Positions 9,692 through 19,969 of a stretch of DNA of 64,000 nt are shown here, piece after piece. The stretch comes from an uncultured Gammaproteobacteria bacterium (GTDB taxonomy: Bacteria; Pseudomonadota; Gammaproteobacteria; Nitrosococcales; Methylophagaceae): the NCBI GenBank assembly GCA_905479075.1, contig CAJQLA010000002.1, forward strand, positions 1 to 64,000, in the 5' to 3' direction. Numbering within the stretch: position 1 is the stretch's first letter; the number at the start of each line of letters is the position of its first letter. Below the pieces are notes generated by a model. That model searched no databases. It was not told the DNA's origin and saw only the letters and a list, made by a program, of their open reading frames with translations. A program made the translations under genes and the position numbers.

Positions 9692-10036
9692 GTCTGTTGT
9701 TGATTTGCTATTGCTGATAGCGTGATGGGCTGTTATAGTCGATGCAGGTTAACTCAGCAGAAAGCCACAGTATACCGGTTTTCATTGAATATAACCTTAA
9801 CGCGGTAGCGTCGCTCCCTGTCATAAGGTAGATGCGGTAGCAGCCCACTAACAAGTTTCGAAGTACACATTTAGCAATGGCTAGATGTGATAGGCGCTCA
9901 ATTCCGAGCAAAAAGATTAAAGTAGTTCACACGTCAATGATGATAATAAATTTCATCAAACAGGACTATGGTAGGTAGTTAATAAAGTAGATATCCGGCT
10001 AGTTGCGCCAAGGGGCGAAGCGCTGATATTGATTAA

Positions 10037-10058
10037 TCATCGTACAGAGATACGATGA
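10037..10058 (+). promoter_or_regulatory. Hairpin in the rne leader
   Basis: A perfect 8-bp stem, TCATCGTA pairing with TACGATGA, closes a six-base loop CAGAGA. It stands about 200 bases upstream of the rne start and is not followed by a T-run, so it is not a terminator. It may correspond functionally to a leader hairpin sensed by RNase E, which is inference from the E. coli system. Confidence 0.45.
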
Positions 10059-10233
10059 CACATTACTCTTTTGATTTGTTTAGAGACAAGATTTAAGGAA
10101 TTAAACAGGAAGGCAATACGCAAAAGTAAGACGTGTTGTAACTATTAATTACAATAAGAAATATAACCATATAGTCAAGCATAGCTTATTTTAGCTAGCT
10201 AAGGCCTTATTTTTTAAGGAAAATATGCGTGTG

Positions 10234-10250
10234 AACCTCAATTAGAGGTT
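10234..10250 (+). promoter_or_regulatory. Hairpin enclosing the rne ribosome-binding site
   Basis: AACCTC pairs with GAGGTT across the loop AATTA. The 3' arm carries the GAGG that serves as Shine-Dalgarno, with the rne ATG five bases downstream at 10256. Folding would hide the ribosome-binding site, so translation of rne is likely limited unless the hairpin opens. Confidence 0.6.
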
Positions 10251-10255
10251 AAAGC

Positions 10256-12613
10256 ATGAAGCGAATTTTAATTAACGCGACTCATGAAGAAGAGTTGCGT
10301 GTAGCGATGATCGATGGTCAGCGCTTGTTTGATTTAGATATTGCCGTCCCATCAAGGGAGCAAAGAAAAGGCAATATTTATAAAGGTAAAATCACCCGAG
10401 TTGAACCTAGTCTAGAGGCCGTTTTTGTAGATTACGGATCAGAACGCCAGGGCTTTTTACCCCTGAAAGATATCTCAAAAAGTTATTTTAAACCCATGAA
10501 GCAAAATGCTGATGGTGAGTCAAATGGTCGTATTAATGTCCAAGATGTACTGTCAGTAGGACAAGAGTTAGTCGTCCAAGTCGAAAAAGAAGAGCGTGGT
10601 AATAAAGGCGCTGCCCTGACTACCTTAATTAGTTTAGCGGGTCGTTATTTGGTGTTAATGCCAAATAGTCCTCGTGCAGGGGGGATTTCCCGCCGTATCG
10701 AAGGTGATGATCGGGCTGAGTTACAAGAAGCATTACGATCACTTGAGGTTCCAGAAGGTATGGGCATGATAGTTCGTACTGCGGGTGTTGGTAAGCAAGC
10801 TGAAGAATTACAGTGGGATTTAGAGTATTTAGTCCAAATCTGGACGGCTATCGATAAAGCCACACAAGAACGATCAGCACCATTTTTAGTGTATCAAGAA
10901 AGTAATATTATTATTCGAGCTTTGCGTGACTATTTACGTAAGGATATCGGTGAAATTTTGGTCGATTCACCAGAAGTCTACCAAACAGGTTATGACTTTA
11001 TGCGAATGGTCATGCCGCATGAGTTGAGTAAGTTTAAGCTATACCAAGACAAAGTCCCTTTGTTTACTCGCTATCAAATTGAGAGCCAAATAGAGACAGC
11101 ATTTCGTCATGAAGTCCGCTTGCCATCTGGCGGTGCACTAGTTATTGACCCGACCGAAGCGCTTATTTCTATTGATGTTAACTCTGCTAGAGCCAACAAA
11201 GGTGGTGATATTGAAGAAACGGCCTTTAATACTAATCTAGAAGCTGCGGAAGAGATTGCACGCCAATTGCGCTTACGTGATTTGGGTGGTCTAGTGGTCA
11301 TTGACTTCATTGATATGGGACCAAGTCGTCATCAACGTGAAGTAGAAAATCGTTTACGTGAACATTTGAAGGTCGATAGGGCCCGTGTGCAAGTTGGACG
11401 TATATCTCGTTTTGGTTTACTAGAGATGTCACGTCAACGTCTACGCCCATCATTGGGAGATGCACACGAGGAAGTTTGCCCTCGTTGTGCTGGATTAGGC
11501 CATGTTCGTGGTGTTGAATCTTTAGGCTTGGCCGTTTTAAGATTAGTTGAAGAAGAGGCGAGTCGGGACAAGGTGTCACAATTAATTGTGCAATTACCTG
11601 TGTCAGTCGCTACCTTTATGCTGAACGAAAAACGTATACAGCTAGAAGCGATTGAGCGTAGACATAATACTAAGCTATTATTGATACCAAACCCACATAT
11701 GGAAACGCCTCACTACGATATCGAGAAAATTAAAGATGGTAGTGAGCGTGCTGAAGTCAGCCATCACCTGATGGTGTCGCCAGAGCCAGAAAAACCAGAG
11801 GCATTGAAAGAAAGACGTGAGGTTGAGCGTCCGGCTGTGACAGGTGTTTCACCAGCTGCACCAGCACCGATAATGAATTCGAATAGCAGTGCTAGTAGTG
11901 CCAGTCCTGCTGCTGCGCCACAAAAACCTAGCTTATTAAACCGTTTATTAAATGTTTTGACAGGTAAATCACCAGAAGAAGATAAGCCTGAGACTGAGGA
12001 GAAAAGCGAAGTTATCGAACAACAAGAGGTCAAACAGGAGCAACCGCGTCGACCTAAAGATCGCAATAACCGTAAAAATAATAGAAATCGTAATAATAAA
12101 AACGGTACTGATAAGTCAGAACAAGTAAAAACCGATGAGCAGACTACAACCGAATCAGCCAAGAAAGAGGATGAGCAAGGACAGGGTCGTAACTCTAATA
12201 ACCGTCGTTCACGCAGAGGCGGCCGTCGCCGTCGACCATCGCGTAATGAAACTGATACACCGATTGCTGATGATACTGGTAATAAGTTGCCACCTGAGAA
12301 AAAAGAGGTTGATGGCAATGCGTTGAAAATTGATGATGCGCCTTTACCAAATGGTAATGTTATTGATACGTCTCAAGAAATAGAAGTGGATGGTAATAAA
12401 CCAGCACCTGCTGCCAAGCCTCAGCGTAAGTCGACTAGCAACAACCCGCGACGACGACGCCCTTCTACTCGTCAACGTCAGGAAAAGTCTGCTGAGCAAT
12501 CACAAAAGCAAGAAGAAAATGTTGCGGCACCAGCAGAGAATAGTGATACTAAGCCCAAACCTAGAAGACGTGCGCCTAGGAAGGTAAAACCAAAAGAAGA
12601 TGTCGAACAGTAA
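10256..12613 (+). CDS. rne: Ribonuclease E
   Basis: RNase E is the main endoribonuclease for mRNA decay and stable RNA processing and scaffold of the degradosome. The catalytic half is well conserved: the S1 domain near residues 35-120, the DNase-I-like subdomain with D307 in SIDVNSA and the second Asp in VVIDFIDM near residue 350, and the zinc link CPRC at C408 and C411. The C-terminal half from about residue 520 is disordered, rich in Pro, Glu and Arg, with Arg/Asn blocks near 600-670 that should bind RNA. At 785 residues it is shorter than E. coli RNase E (1061), mainly in the tail. Start is ATG with GAGG five bases upstream. Confidence 0.97.
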   Translation: MKRILINATHEEELRVAMIDGQRLFDLDIAVPSREQRKGNIYKGKITRVEPSLEAVFVDYGSERQGFLPLKDISKSYFKPMKQNADGESNGRINVQDVLSVGQELVVQVEKEERGNKGAALTTLISLAGRYLVLMPNSPRAGGISRRIEGDDRAELQEALRSLEVPEGMGMIVRTAGVGKQAEELQWDLEYLVQIWTAIDKATQERSAPFLVYQESNIIIRALRDYLRKDIGEILVDSPEVYQTGYDFMRMVMPHELSKFKLYQDKVPLFTRYQIESQIETAFRHEVRLPSGGALVIDPTEALISIDVNSARANKGGDIEETAFNTNLEAAEEIARQLRLRDLGGLVVIDFIDMGPSRHQREVENRLREHLKVDRARVQVGRISRFGLLEMSRQRLRPSLGDAHEEVCPRCAGLGHVRGVESLGLAVLRLVEEEASRDKVSQLIVQLPVSVATFMLNEKRIQLEAIERRHNTKLLLIPNPHMETPHYDIEKIKDGSERAEVSHHLMVSPEPEKPEALKERREVERPAVTGVSPAAPAPIMNSNSSASSASPAAAPQKPSLLNRLLNVLTGKSPEEDKPETEEKSEVIEQQEVKQEQPRRPKDRNNRKNNRNRNNKNGTDKSEQVKTDEQTTTESAKKEDEQGQGRNSNNRRSRRGGRRRRPSRNETDTPIADDTGNKLPPEKKEVDGNALKIDDAPLPNGNVIDTSQEIEVDGNKPAPAAKPQRKSTSNNPRRRRPSTRQRQEKSAEQSQKQEENVAAPAENSDTKPKPRRRAPRKVKPKEDVEQ

Positions 12614-12875
12614 CGAACAAATCACAGCACACCTGTTGACCTTGATTGGTCGGCAGGTGATTTATCAGCAACAACAATGTGAAATCATTGAGTTGTTGGA
12701 TGATAGTGAGTTTGTATTACAAGCATTAGAAGATGATACTAACATTCAGCCTTCGCAGTACGGTGAAGGGCATAGAAATGTGCCTGTAACCTATGTTGTT
12801 CCAATATTTGATGGTGCAGGTGACTTACACCCTGATTTAATTGCTGCGGGGCTTGACGCACTACTTCCTAGTTAA
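12600..12875 (+). CDS. Conserved-looking hypothetical protein downstream of rne
   Basis: A 91-residue acidic protein whose ATG overlaps the last 14 bases of rne in another frame and whose stop overlaps the convergent kdsB end by four bases. It has a compact globular look, with [20 protein letters not shown] at the N-terminus and a C-terminal helix [13 protein letters not shown]. No signal peptide or metal-binding motif is visible. I do not recognise a family. Its position suggests translation coupled to rne. Confidence 0.7.
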   Translation: MSNSNEQITAHLLTLIGRQVIYQQQQCEIIELLDDSEFVLQALEDDTNIQPSQYGEGHRNVPVTYVVPIFDGAGDLHPDLIAAGLDALLPS

Positions 12876-13624
12876 ACAAATAGTTGTCGAATCCCGTCTA
12901 AGTCTTCAGCAGTATCAACACCGTGGCTTGGCTCGATTGTGGCTTTTGACATGTGGATTTTCTTACCATAATGCAATGCTCTTAACTGCTCTAAAGATTC
13001 TTCCCGCTCTAGCAAGCAGGGTGATAGCTCGGCATAGTGTTTTAAGAAGCTAGCACGGTAGCCGTATAGGCCAATGTGGCGGTAGTGAGGCAGTTCGGGA
13101 GGTAACGTTGATTGTTGGTTAAAATGATCGCGCATCCAAGGGATAGGTGCTCGACTAAAATAAAGTGCATAGCCATCAGCATCCATCACGACTTTGACTA
13201 CATTGGGATCAAATACTTGTTTCTCGTGCTTAATTAAGCTACATAAGGTGGCTATATCAGCATCTTGGTGCCTTTCTAGGTCAGATGCAACCTGATCAAT
13301 AAGCTGTGCAGGTAAACAGGGTTCATCACCTTGAACATTGATAATAATATCATCATCGATAAAATTTCGTTGACTAGCAACTTCGGCAAGTCGATCGGTG
13401 CCAGAGGGGTGGCCAGCCTGTGTCATACAAACATCTGCACCAAACGCTAGTGCCACTTGTTCGATGCGTTGATCGTCAGTGGCAATAATGATTTCGCTTG
13501 CTTCGCTTTCTTTCGCACGTTCAAACACATGCTGAATCATTGGTTTCCCAGCGATATCAAGTAAGGGTTTGCCTGGTAGGCGACTTGAATTGTATCGAGC
13601 TGGGATGATTATTTTAAAATTCAT
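12872..13624 (-). CDS. kdsB: 3-deoxy-manno-octulosonate cytidylyltransferase
   Basis: KdsB activates KDO as CMP-KDO for lipopolysaccharide core synthesis in the cytoplasm. The 250-residue protein starts with IIPARYNSSRLPGKPL, the CTP-binding loop, and has NVQGDEPCLP near residue 98 and the GLYGYRASFL region near 180. Length matches E. coli KdsB (248). It is the last gene of the exbB-exbD-msbA-lpxK-trm112-like-kdsB series, three bases after the Trm112-like stop. Confidence 0.97.
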   Translation of the reverse strand: MNFKIIIPARYNSSRLPGKPLLDIAGKPMIQHVFERAKESEASEIIIATDDQRIEQVALAFGADVCMTQAGHPSGTDRLAEVASQRNFIDDDIIINVQGDEPCLPAQLIDQVASDLERHQDADIATLCSLIKHEKQVFDPNVVKVVMDADGYALYFSRAPIPWMRDHFNQQSTLPPELPHYRHIGLYGYRASFLKHYAELSPCLLEREESLEQLRALHYGKKIHMSKATIEPSHGVDTAEDLDGIRQLFV

Positions 13625-13627
13625 GAC

Positions 13628-13804
13628 TTAGTCTTCTTCAGCTGTTAGCTCTCGCGCTTCTTCGACCAGCATGACAGGGATATCATCGCGGATGGGGTAG
13701 GCAAGGCGGCAGGCTTTGCAAACCAGTTCTTGTTCTGATTTTTGATAGCTCAGACTACTCTTGCAACTGGGGCAAGCTAGAATAGTTAACAGTGTTTTAT
13801 CCAT
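13628..13804 (-). CDS. Trm112/YcaR family small zinc-ribbon protein
   Basis: A 58-residue protein beginning [18 protein letters not shown], with the second pair in [11 protein letters not shown]. The two CxxC pairs and the [12 protein letters not shown] tail are the signature of the Trm112-like (YcaR) family. It overlaps the lpxK stop by eight bases and precedes kdsB by three, the same lpxK-ycaR-kdsB order as in E. coli. In eukaryotes Trm112 activates methyltransferases; the bacterial role is less clear. Confidence 0.9.
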   Translation of the reverse strand: MDKTLLTILACPSCKSSLSYQKSEQELVCKACRLAYPIRDDIPVMLVEEARELTAEED

Positions 13805-14783
13805 GAGGTTTGCTTCCTACTAATTTAGTCAATATATGTTTTTCTAGTTCGCCACTAATCGAGGCCTCGACTGGAATGTACCACATTTTATCATTGGCAA
13901 AAGCCCGACATTTCACTGCATCTTTTTCTGTCATGATAATAGGTTTATCATCATCGAAGCTTAAATCAGTGGCACTAAAGTCGTGATGGTCTGCGAAGTC
14001 ATGTGTTTCAACAATAAGTTCATGGCTTGTGAGATAACTAAAAAAGCGTTCAGGGTGGCCAATGCCTGCAACACAATGAACAGCTTGATCATGAAAATCC
14101 GCCAAGATTTTAGTCTTGTTAGTATCTGCTAAATTAATCACGGCGCCCGCTTGCAGTAGCATTTTATAATGAGATTCTTTGGGGCCGCCATTAAGAATGA
14201 CAAAATCAACACGGCGTAAACGACTCAAAGGTTCACGTAATGGCCCTGCAGGTAAGCAATAATGATTGCCAAAAAAACGGATGCCATCGACAACAGCAAT
14301 TTCTATATCACGCTCTAAAGCATAGTGCTGTAGACCATCATCACTGATTATAATATTACAATCATATTGATCGATAAGCAGTTGTCCTGCTTCAGCACGA
14401 ATAGGAGATACAGCCATAGGACAATTAGTGTGTTGGCTAATAATGACAGGTTCATCTCCTACGACACGTGCATCGCTATCAGATTCTACAAGATGAGGGT
14501 AAGACTGTGCTTTGCCACCATAACCACGACTAATAATACCTGGTTTAAATCCGGCTTGTATGAGTTGTTTTGCAAGCCAGATAACAACAGGGGTTTTACC
14601 TGTGCCACCAACAGTAATATTACCAATGACAATGACTGGAACACCCAATTTTTGGCTACTGAATAATCCCGTGCGATAAGCTAGAACCCGGCATGCGATA
14701 ACCAGCTGATAAGTCAGGCTAAAAGGCAGGAGTAAAAAACGAGTGAGCTGTGGGCGATACCAGGAATCAGTTAACCATTTCAT
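13797..14783 (-). CDS. lpxK: Tetraacyldisaccharide 4'-kinase
   Basis: LpxK phosphorylates the 4' position of the lipid A disaccharide at the cytosolic face of the inner membrane. The 328-residue protein has an N-terminal amphipathic or membrane helix ([20 protein letters not shown]) and the P-loop [11 protein letters not shown] near residues 55-65. The DDGLQH stretch near residue 147 carries the conserved catalytic Asp. Six bases separate it from the msbA stop upstream, and it overlaps the Trm112-like gene downstream. Confidence 0.97.
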   Translation of the reverse strand: MKWLTDSWYRPQLTRFLLLPFSLTYQLVIACRVLAYRTGLFSSQKLGVPVIVIGNITVGGTGKTPVVIWLAKQLIQAGFKPGIISRGYGGKAQSYPHLVESDSDARVVGDEPVIISQHTNCPMAVSPIRAEAGQLLIDQYDCNIIISDDGLQHYALERDIEIAVVDGIRFFGNHYCLPAGPLREPLSRLRRVDFVILNGGPKESHYKMLLQAGAVINLADTNKTKILADFHDQAVHCVAGIGHPERFFSYLTSHELIVETHDFADHHDFSATDLSFDDDKPIIMTEKDAVKCRAFANDKMWYIPVEASISGELEKHILTKLVGSKPHG

Positions 14784-14789
14784 GGTGAT

Positions 14790-16544
14790 TTATTTCTCTT
14801 GAAACTGAAGGCGATAAAGTTCAGCGTAGCGTTGTCCTTTGGCTAATAATTCAGCATGTGTTCCGGTTTCGATAATTTTCCCGTTATGCATCACAACAAT
14901 CTGGTCAGCTTTTTCTATCGTAGATAAACGATGCGCAATAACCAAAGTTGTTCGTTGCTCCATTAATGTCTCTAACGCTGCTTGAATATGTCGTTCAGCA
15001 TCGGTATCGAGCGAAGCTGTGGCTTCATCTAGAATCAAAATAGGTGCATCACGCAATAAAGCTCTAGCAATTGCAATGCGCTGGCGCTGACCACCAGAAA
15101 GAAGAACACCATTTTGACCTACTTCTGTCGCTAAACCATCAGGTAGTTGTTCTATAAAGTCCCAAGCATGCGCGGCTCGAGCGGCAGCTATAATTTGGTC
15201 ATTAGAAACGTGTTCTGATTGGCCGTAGGCAATATTATTGGCGATGGTGTCATTAAAGAGAATAACTTGTTGATTAACTAGCGAAATTTGATTTCTCAAC
15301 GCCTCTAAAGTTAATTCATTAATATCGATCCCATCGATAGTAATCTTGCCTTGGGTAACATTATAAAAACGGGTTAACAAACTAATTAAGGTTGTTTTAC
15401 CACTACCTGAATGACCAACAAAGGCGATAGTTTGTCCCTGATTAACTTGAAATGAAATGTCATTCAGGACATGTCCTTTGTCACTGTCATAACTAAAACC
15501 AACACGTTGATATTCAATATTACCCTGAGCACGGCCTATGGTTTTTGTCCCAGTGTCTGACTCAGGTTGATCATCGAGTAGTTTGAAAATACTTTCAGAT
15601 GCAGCGATGCCTGCTTGTAACTTGGCATTCACCTTTGTCAGTCTTTTCAGCGGAGGCAACAACATAAACATGGCAGTGACAAAGGAAATAAAACTCCCCG
15701 CCGTGATTTTATCAACCATGTCAGGCAGGCTGGCGAGGTAAATGACACCAGACAATCCTAATACAGCAATAAGCTGAATAATGGGCTGGGTAATAGCCTC
15801 GGTGGCAATTTTTTTCATTCTTTGTTGGCGATTTTTTTTGTTTACTTTTTCAAAACGTTTGATTTCATAGTGTTGGCTGCCAAAAGTTTTTACTTCACGC
15901 TGCCCGTCAATAATCTCACTACTGATATGACCAACATCACCCATCGAGTCTTGGATTTCTTTACTGATACGACGAAAACGGGTGCTCACTTTATAGACTA
16001 AAATACTGATAGCAGGCACCGTCGTCAGAATGATCAATGATAATGTGCCGCTGAGATATAACATCCAAGCCAATAAGGCTAAAATGGTAACGGTGTCACG
16101 AATGATGATGACAATGGCATCGGTAGAAGCGCTAGCAACTTGTTCGACATCGTAGAGTAACTTTGACATCAATTGCCCTGTGGTACTTTGGTCATAAAAT
16201 CGCGCGGGAAGTGTGATTAATTGTGCAAACATTTCAGTGCGTAAATCTTTAATCACATTACGTGCAATCCACCCGATACCGTAAGTGGTGAAAAAGCTGA
16301 CAATGCCTCGAACGATAAACAAGCCTATGAGTGCTATGGGGACCCATTTGATGGTTTCGGGATCGCGTTCAACAAAACTGCCGTCAACCAAAGGTTTCAT
16401 CATGGCGGCCAGACCTGCTTCAGTGGCAGCAAATACCAACATGGCAGCCACAGCGATGGTAAACATCACCCAATAAGGTTTTACATATTTAAGTAAGCGA
16501 CGATAAAGGTCGATCGCTGTTGCAGCAGATGTGGTTTGTGTCAT
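14790..16544 (-). CDS. msbA: Lipid A export ATP-binding/permease protein MsbA
   Basis: MsbA flips lipid A-core across the inner membrane. This 584-residue half-transporter has about six membrane segments in residues 20-310, followed by an ABC domain with Walker A GHSGSGKTT, the signature LSGGQRQR, Walker B ILILDEATAS and the switch His in IAHRLST. Length equals that of E. coli MsbA (582). The ATG overlaps the exbD stop by four bases. The lpxK gene follows, the canonical msbA-lpxK pair. Confidence 0.96.
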   Translation of the reverse strand: MTQTTSAATAIDLYRRLLKYVKPYWVMFTIAVAAMLVFAATEAGLAAMMKPLVDGSFVERDPETIKWVPIALIGLFIVRGIVSFFTTYGIGWIARNVIKDLRTEMFAQLITLPARFYDQSTTGQLMSKLLYDVEQVASASTDAIVIIIRDTVTILALLAWMLYLSGTLSLIILTTVPAISILVYKVSTRFRRISKEIQDSMGDVGHISSEIIDGQREVKTFGSQHYEIKRFEKVNKKNRQQRMKKIATEAITQPIIQLIAVLGLSGVIYLASLPDMVDKITAGSFISFVTAMFMLLPPLKRLTKVNAKLQAGIAASESIFKLLDDQPESDTGTKTIGRAQGNIEYQRVGFSYDSDKGHVLNDISFQVNQGQTIAFVGHSGSGKTTLISLLTRFYNVTQGKITIDGIDINELTLEALRNQISLVNQQVILFNDTIANNIAYGQSEHVSNDQIIAAARAAHAWDFIEQLPDGLATEVGQNGVLLSGGQRQRIAIARALLRDAPILILDEATASLDTDAERHIQAALETLMEQRTTLVIAHRLSTIEKADQIVVMHNGKIIETGTHAELLAKGQRYAELYRLQFQEK

Positions 16545-16963
16545 TGTGTCTTTTCAGTTTGGCGTGTTGCGAGTGTTAATCTTGTATAACCTAATTGTTG
16601 AGCAATATCCATTGCAGTAACAATATCCTGGTAGTCACTCGTCGCATCTGCACTTATGATAATGTGCGGATCCTCGTTGTCACCAACAGTTTGTTTTAAA
16701 AGTTCAACTAACTGTTTTTTCTCGGGCTTACTGAGGATAGTTGAGCCTATGGTAAATTGACCTTCTGCACTGATAATAATATCTATGGGTTGCTGCTTTG
16801 TCGTGACTACTTCGCCATCAGCCTGTGGTAAGTCAACCTTCATTGAACTTTCACGAATAAAGCTTGTTGAAACCATAAAAAACAGTAATAGAAGAAAAAC
16901 CACATCGATCATCGGTGTGATGTTGACATCCGGATCTTCTGATTTCTGTGGGGCTAGATTCAC
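16541..16963 (-). CDS. exbD: ExbD/TolR-type biopolymer transport protein
   Basis: A 140-residue protein with one N-terminal membrane segment (residues about 18-36, MIDVVFLLLLFFMVSTSF) containing the conserved proton-path Asp in PMIDVVF, and a periplasmic domain. It pairs with the preceding ExbB-type protein (four-base overlap) to form a proton-motive-force-driven motor. The usual TonB or TolA partner is not in the window. Such exbBD pairs next to msbA-lpxK are common in gammaproteobacteria. Confidence 0.9.
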   Translation of the reverse strand: MNLAPQKSEDPDVNITPMIDVVFLLLLFFMVSTSFIRESSMKVDLPQADGEVVTTKQQPIDIIISAEGQFTIGSTILSKPEKKQLVELLKQTVGDNEDPHIIISADATSDYQDIVTAMDIAQQLGYTRLTLATRQTEKTQ

Positions 16964-17595
16964 TCTTTCAATTCCTTATCAGGATCAAATTGGCGATCCC
17001 CATGCAGAATTTCAATCAATTTTGTTGCCTGTTGCTCCATATCGACAACGAGCCGGCTAATTTTCCCTCGAAAATAGCGGTAAAAAATAAGGCTGGGAAT
17101 AGCTACAACAAGTCCTGTTGCTGTGGTGATTAAGGCTTCTGATATACCGCCTGCCAAAGTTTCTGGATTCCCAACACCCTCTGTTGTGATGACGGCAAAT
17201 ACTTTAATCATCCCGATAACGGTGCCTAATAGGCCTAGTAATGGGGTGATTGCGGCAATAGTACCTAGGGTATTTAAGTTTTTCTCCAAGGAAACTGTGA
17301 CATGCCGACCAACATCTTCGATACTTTCTTTGGTAATTTCACGTGGGTAGTCACGGTTGATCAAGCCTGCGGCTAGAATTTGTCCAAGGGGTGAACTGGC
17401 TTGCAAAGCTCGAATACGACTTTCATCAACTTGCTGGAAACGCAACCATTGCCAAATTTGAGTGACAAGCTCTGGTGGCGAAATATGTTTTCCCTGAAGG
17501 CTCCAAAAGCGTTCGGCAATAATCCCTATCGCGATAATAGAGCAAATAAACAATGGAAACATCAGCCAGCCACCGGCCTTAAAAAGCTCTAACAT
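16960..17595 (-). CDS. exbB: ExbB/TolQ/MotA-type proton channel protein
   Basis: A 211-residue inner-membrane protein with three membrane segments: residues about 9-28, 113-133 and 155-178. LGLLGTVIGMIKVF and ISEALITTATGLVVAIPSL are the family signatures around the second and third segments. With the downstream ExbD it should form the energising complex for an outer-membrane process. It is the first gene of the minus-strand envelope run, with comEC ending 55 bases upstream. Confidence 0.92.
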   Translation of the reverse strand: MLELFKAGGWLMFPLFICSIIAIGIIAERFWSLQGKHISPPELVTQIWQWLRFQQVDESRIRALQASSPLGQILAAGLINRDYPREITKESIEDVGRHVTVSLEKNLNTLGTIAAITPLLGLLGTVIGMIKVFAVITTEGVGNPETLAGGISEALITTATGLVVAIPSLIFYRYFRGKISRLVVDMEQQATKLIEILHGDRQFDPDKELKE

Positions 17596-17650
17596 AGTGT
17601 TTTATTCTCATGTTTTGGTGAAACTGACAACATGATACGTGAAAAATGCG

Positions 17651-19924
17651 TCAGTCAGTAGCGACCTGAGTCCAAATTCTTTGTGCAGACTGTCTCCATG
17701 TGATTATTTCTATCTTTTTTTGTCGCTTTAACTTCATCATAATTGCGCCATTACTAGACGTATCGAGCAATTTTGTATTGGCTTTTTGGTAACGATGTTT
17801 CACTTTTTTATGCGGGAAGTGATAGCGATTAAGATGCCCTGTTGCAAACAATACCCATTTTGCGTCTACCTTTTGAATAAATTCACTTGTGGATGAACTG
17901 TTGCTGCCATGATGGGGGGCAATTAAAATGGTTGATGTTAGTTTCTCTGGACTATTTTTCACAAGCTTAGCTTCTATCGGTTTTTCTATATCACCAGGGA
18001 GCAAAATACTATGTTCACCATTATTCACTTTCAAGACGCACGACAGGTTATTATCGCTATTAATTGCTTGGACTTCCGGACTGAGTATTTCAAAGCTGAC
18101 ACCATCAAATTGCCATGACTGTCCCGAAAAACACATCGTTGACTTTGATAAATATTCTGGTTGGCTAGTGAGAAGTGAACCAATTGAAAAGGAATCTAAA
18201 AGAGACTTAGCACCGCCAATATGATCGTTATCACTATGACTGACAATTAAGGTATCTATATGCTGAATGCCGCGATTTTTAAGGAAGGGTTCAATAACGG
18301 CACTACCCGCATTAAATTTATTGCTGTATCTAGGGCCAGTATCATAAATAACCGTGTGTTCTGCTGTTTGAATGACTGCAGATAAACCTTGTCCAACATC
18401 AAGTAATGTAAACCAGATATCTCCTTTTTCAGGTTGGTTTGAATTTGTATAAAACAAAGGTAGAAAAGCGAATGAAGCGAGCCATTTACCCGGTATATGG
18501 CGAGGAGAGAGTAATACAATTGTGGCAATAACTAAAATCAACCAATGTAAGTTTGAGATGGCTGACAGGTTCCAATGCGAATAAGGCGTGTTTGCTAATA
18601 GTTCAATAATAGGCCAGAACAAATCAAAAATAGTCAGGGCCAGATTGAAAAGCCATTCAGCTAGAGGTTCGAACAACCAAAGCATGAGACTACCCAATAA
18701 TAGTAGTGGTATCACCAAAAAGCTGATGATGGGAATAGCGATAAAGTTAGCGATCGGCGCTATTAATGATGTTTGCATAAAAAAGAGCAATAGTAAGGGT
18801 GTTAGACCAAAAGCAATGAGACTGTGTGTTTTTAACCATTGAAATTTAGCGGTTGGGAAGCGGTTTTGGTTGATCCAGATAATGATAACGACAGCGACGA
18901 AAGATAAGAAAAAACCCGCGGATAGAATTGCCAAGGGGTTCAAAATTAATATCAGTAAAGCGGCGATGGCTAAGCTTTGGCTTATATTAATCGGTCGCTT
19001 TAGTAATAGCGTTAGGGTGACGACACTGAGCATAATCAAAGCACGTTGCGTAGGGACTGAAAATCCGGCCAATGCCGCATAAAATAGCCCCGCTGCAAGC
19101 CCCGCTAATGCACCAAAATGGTTCGCGGGTAGTAACAACAAGTTTTCAGCACGCAAACGCCATAGCCATTTAAAACTGAAAAAACCTATGGCTGCAGCGA
19201 GGCCGATATGCAAACCTGAAATAGCTAGCAAGTGACTGGTGCCACTTTGTCGTAATACTTGCCATTGTTGAGGGCTGATTTGTTGCTTTACACCGACGGT
19301 TAAGCCTTGAACGAGGCCAAGATAAGGACTATTTGGCAGTGTTTTGTCCAACATCATGACGATTTTGTGTCGCCAACTATTGATATTGAGTGGTGATGCT
19401 GATGCGATTAACACGTTTTTAGAATTGTGACGTACATAACCAACAGCGCCAATATTTTGCTGAAATAACCATTTTTCATAATCAAAGCTGGCGGGGTTCA
19501 TTGTGCCACGAGGAGGTTTTAGTTTGACAATTAGCTGCCATGTTTCTCCCGCCAAAATACTGCTTGGCAAAGACTGATACCAATTGAGTCGAAGTTTCTC
19601 TGGTAATTGATAATGTTGATTCTGTTGAGGGCTAAACTCAAAACGAATGCGGTTACCGTGGTTTTCGGGGATACTGCTTATCACACCTGTCACGCGTAAT
19701 TCTGTGTTGACTAAATTTGGCGAGAGCGTATTTTGCATCGTTTGACTGACATAGAATAATGTCCATAATAATGCAAAAAAGAAAATTGCTAGTAGACGAG
19801 TTTTAGTAATCGTGAATAGAATAAGGGCAGGTATGACCGACCACAGCCATTGAGTAGAAGGTAATGAGGACAGTTGCAGTAGACAAAAGCAACCGGCAGA
19901 AAATGACAAAGCAGTTTTAATCAT
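17651..19924 (-). CDS. comEC: ComEC/Rec2 DNA uptake channel protein
   Basis: ComEC carries single-stranded DNA across the inner membrane during natural transformation. The 757-residue protein has the full three-part layout: an N-terminal DUF4131/OB-like region after two membrane segments, the multi-span Competence domain (about residues 200-470) containing GLTVGVKQQI and ISGLHIGLAAAIG, and a C-terminal metallo-beta-lactamase-like domain with SHSDNDHIGG near residue 555 and APHHGSNSS near 665. All parts look intact. No other competence gene is in the window. It points away from the DUF2062 gene, 45 bases apart. Confidence 0.93.
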   Translation of the reverse strand: MIKTALSFSAGCFCLLQLSSLPSTQWLWSVIPALILFTITKTRLLAIFFFALLWTLFYVSQTMQNTLSPNLVNTELRVTGVISSIPENHGNRIRFEFSPQQNQHYQLPEKLRLNWYQSLPSSILAGETWQLIVKLKPPRGTMNPASFDYEKWLFQQNIGAVGYVRHNSKNVLIASASPLNINSWRHKIVMMLDKTLPNSPYLGLVQGLTVGVKQQISPQQWQVLRQSGTSHLLAISGLHIGLAAAIGFFSFKWLWRLRAENLLLLPANHFGALAGLAAGLFYAALAGFSVPTQRALIMLSVVTLTLLLKRPINISQSLAIAALLILILNPLAILSAGFFLSFVAVVIIIWINQNRFPTAKFQWLKTHSLIAFGLTPLLLLFFMQTSLIAPIANFIAIPIISFLVIPLLLLGSLMLWLFEPLAEWLFNLALTIFDLFWPIIELLANTPYSHWNLSAISNLHWLILVIATIVLLSPRHIPGKWLASFAFLPLFYTNSNQPEKGDIWFTLLDVGQGLSAVIQTAEHTVIYDTGPRYSNKFNAGSAVIEPFLKNRGIQHIDTLIVSHSDNDHIGGAKSLLDSFSIGSLLTSQPEYLSKSTMCFSGQSWQFDGVSFEILSPEVQAINSDNNLSCVLKVNNGEHSILLPGDIEKPIEAKLVKNSPEKLTSTILIAPHHGSNSSSTSEFIQKVDAKWVLFATGHLNRYHFPHKKVKHRYQKANTKLLDTSSNGAIMMKLKRQKKIEIITWRQSAQRIWTQVATD

Positions 19925-19969
19925 ATATCCCTATAATGAAAAAAGATTCATCCATAAAATGGAGCATCG

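Larger units (their letters stand above)
9692..10255. promoter_or_regulatory. Divergent rluC/rne intergenic region with long rne leader
   Basis: This 564-base stretch has no convincing gene. It must hold the promoters for rluC (leftward) and rne (rightward). E. coli rne has a long structured 5' leader through which RNase E controls its own mRNA, and the size here would allow the same. Visible hairpins lie at 10006-10017, 10037-10058, 10205-10219 (CCTTA/TAAGG) and 10234-10250. I could not pick out a reliable -35/-10 pair for either gene. Confidence 0.5.

Noticed and set aside
9708..9911. A 67-residue minus-strand frame between rluC and rne
   Set aside because: It starts with TTG without a clear ribosome-binding site, has no recognisable motif, and lies where leader and promoter DNA is expected.
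11764..12318. A 184-residue minus-strand frame inside rne
   Set aside because: It is antisense to the repetitive Arg/Pro/Glu-rich tail of RNase E; the Ser/Leu/Arg-rich translation is the shadow of that low-complexity coding.
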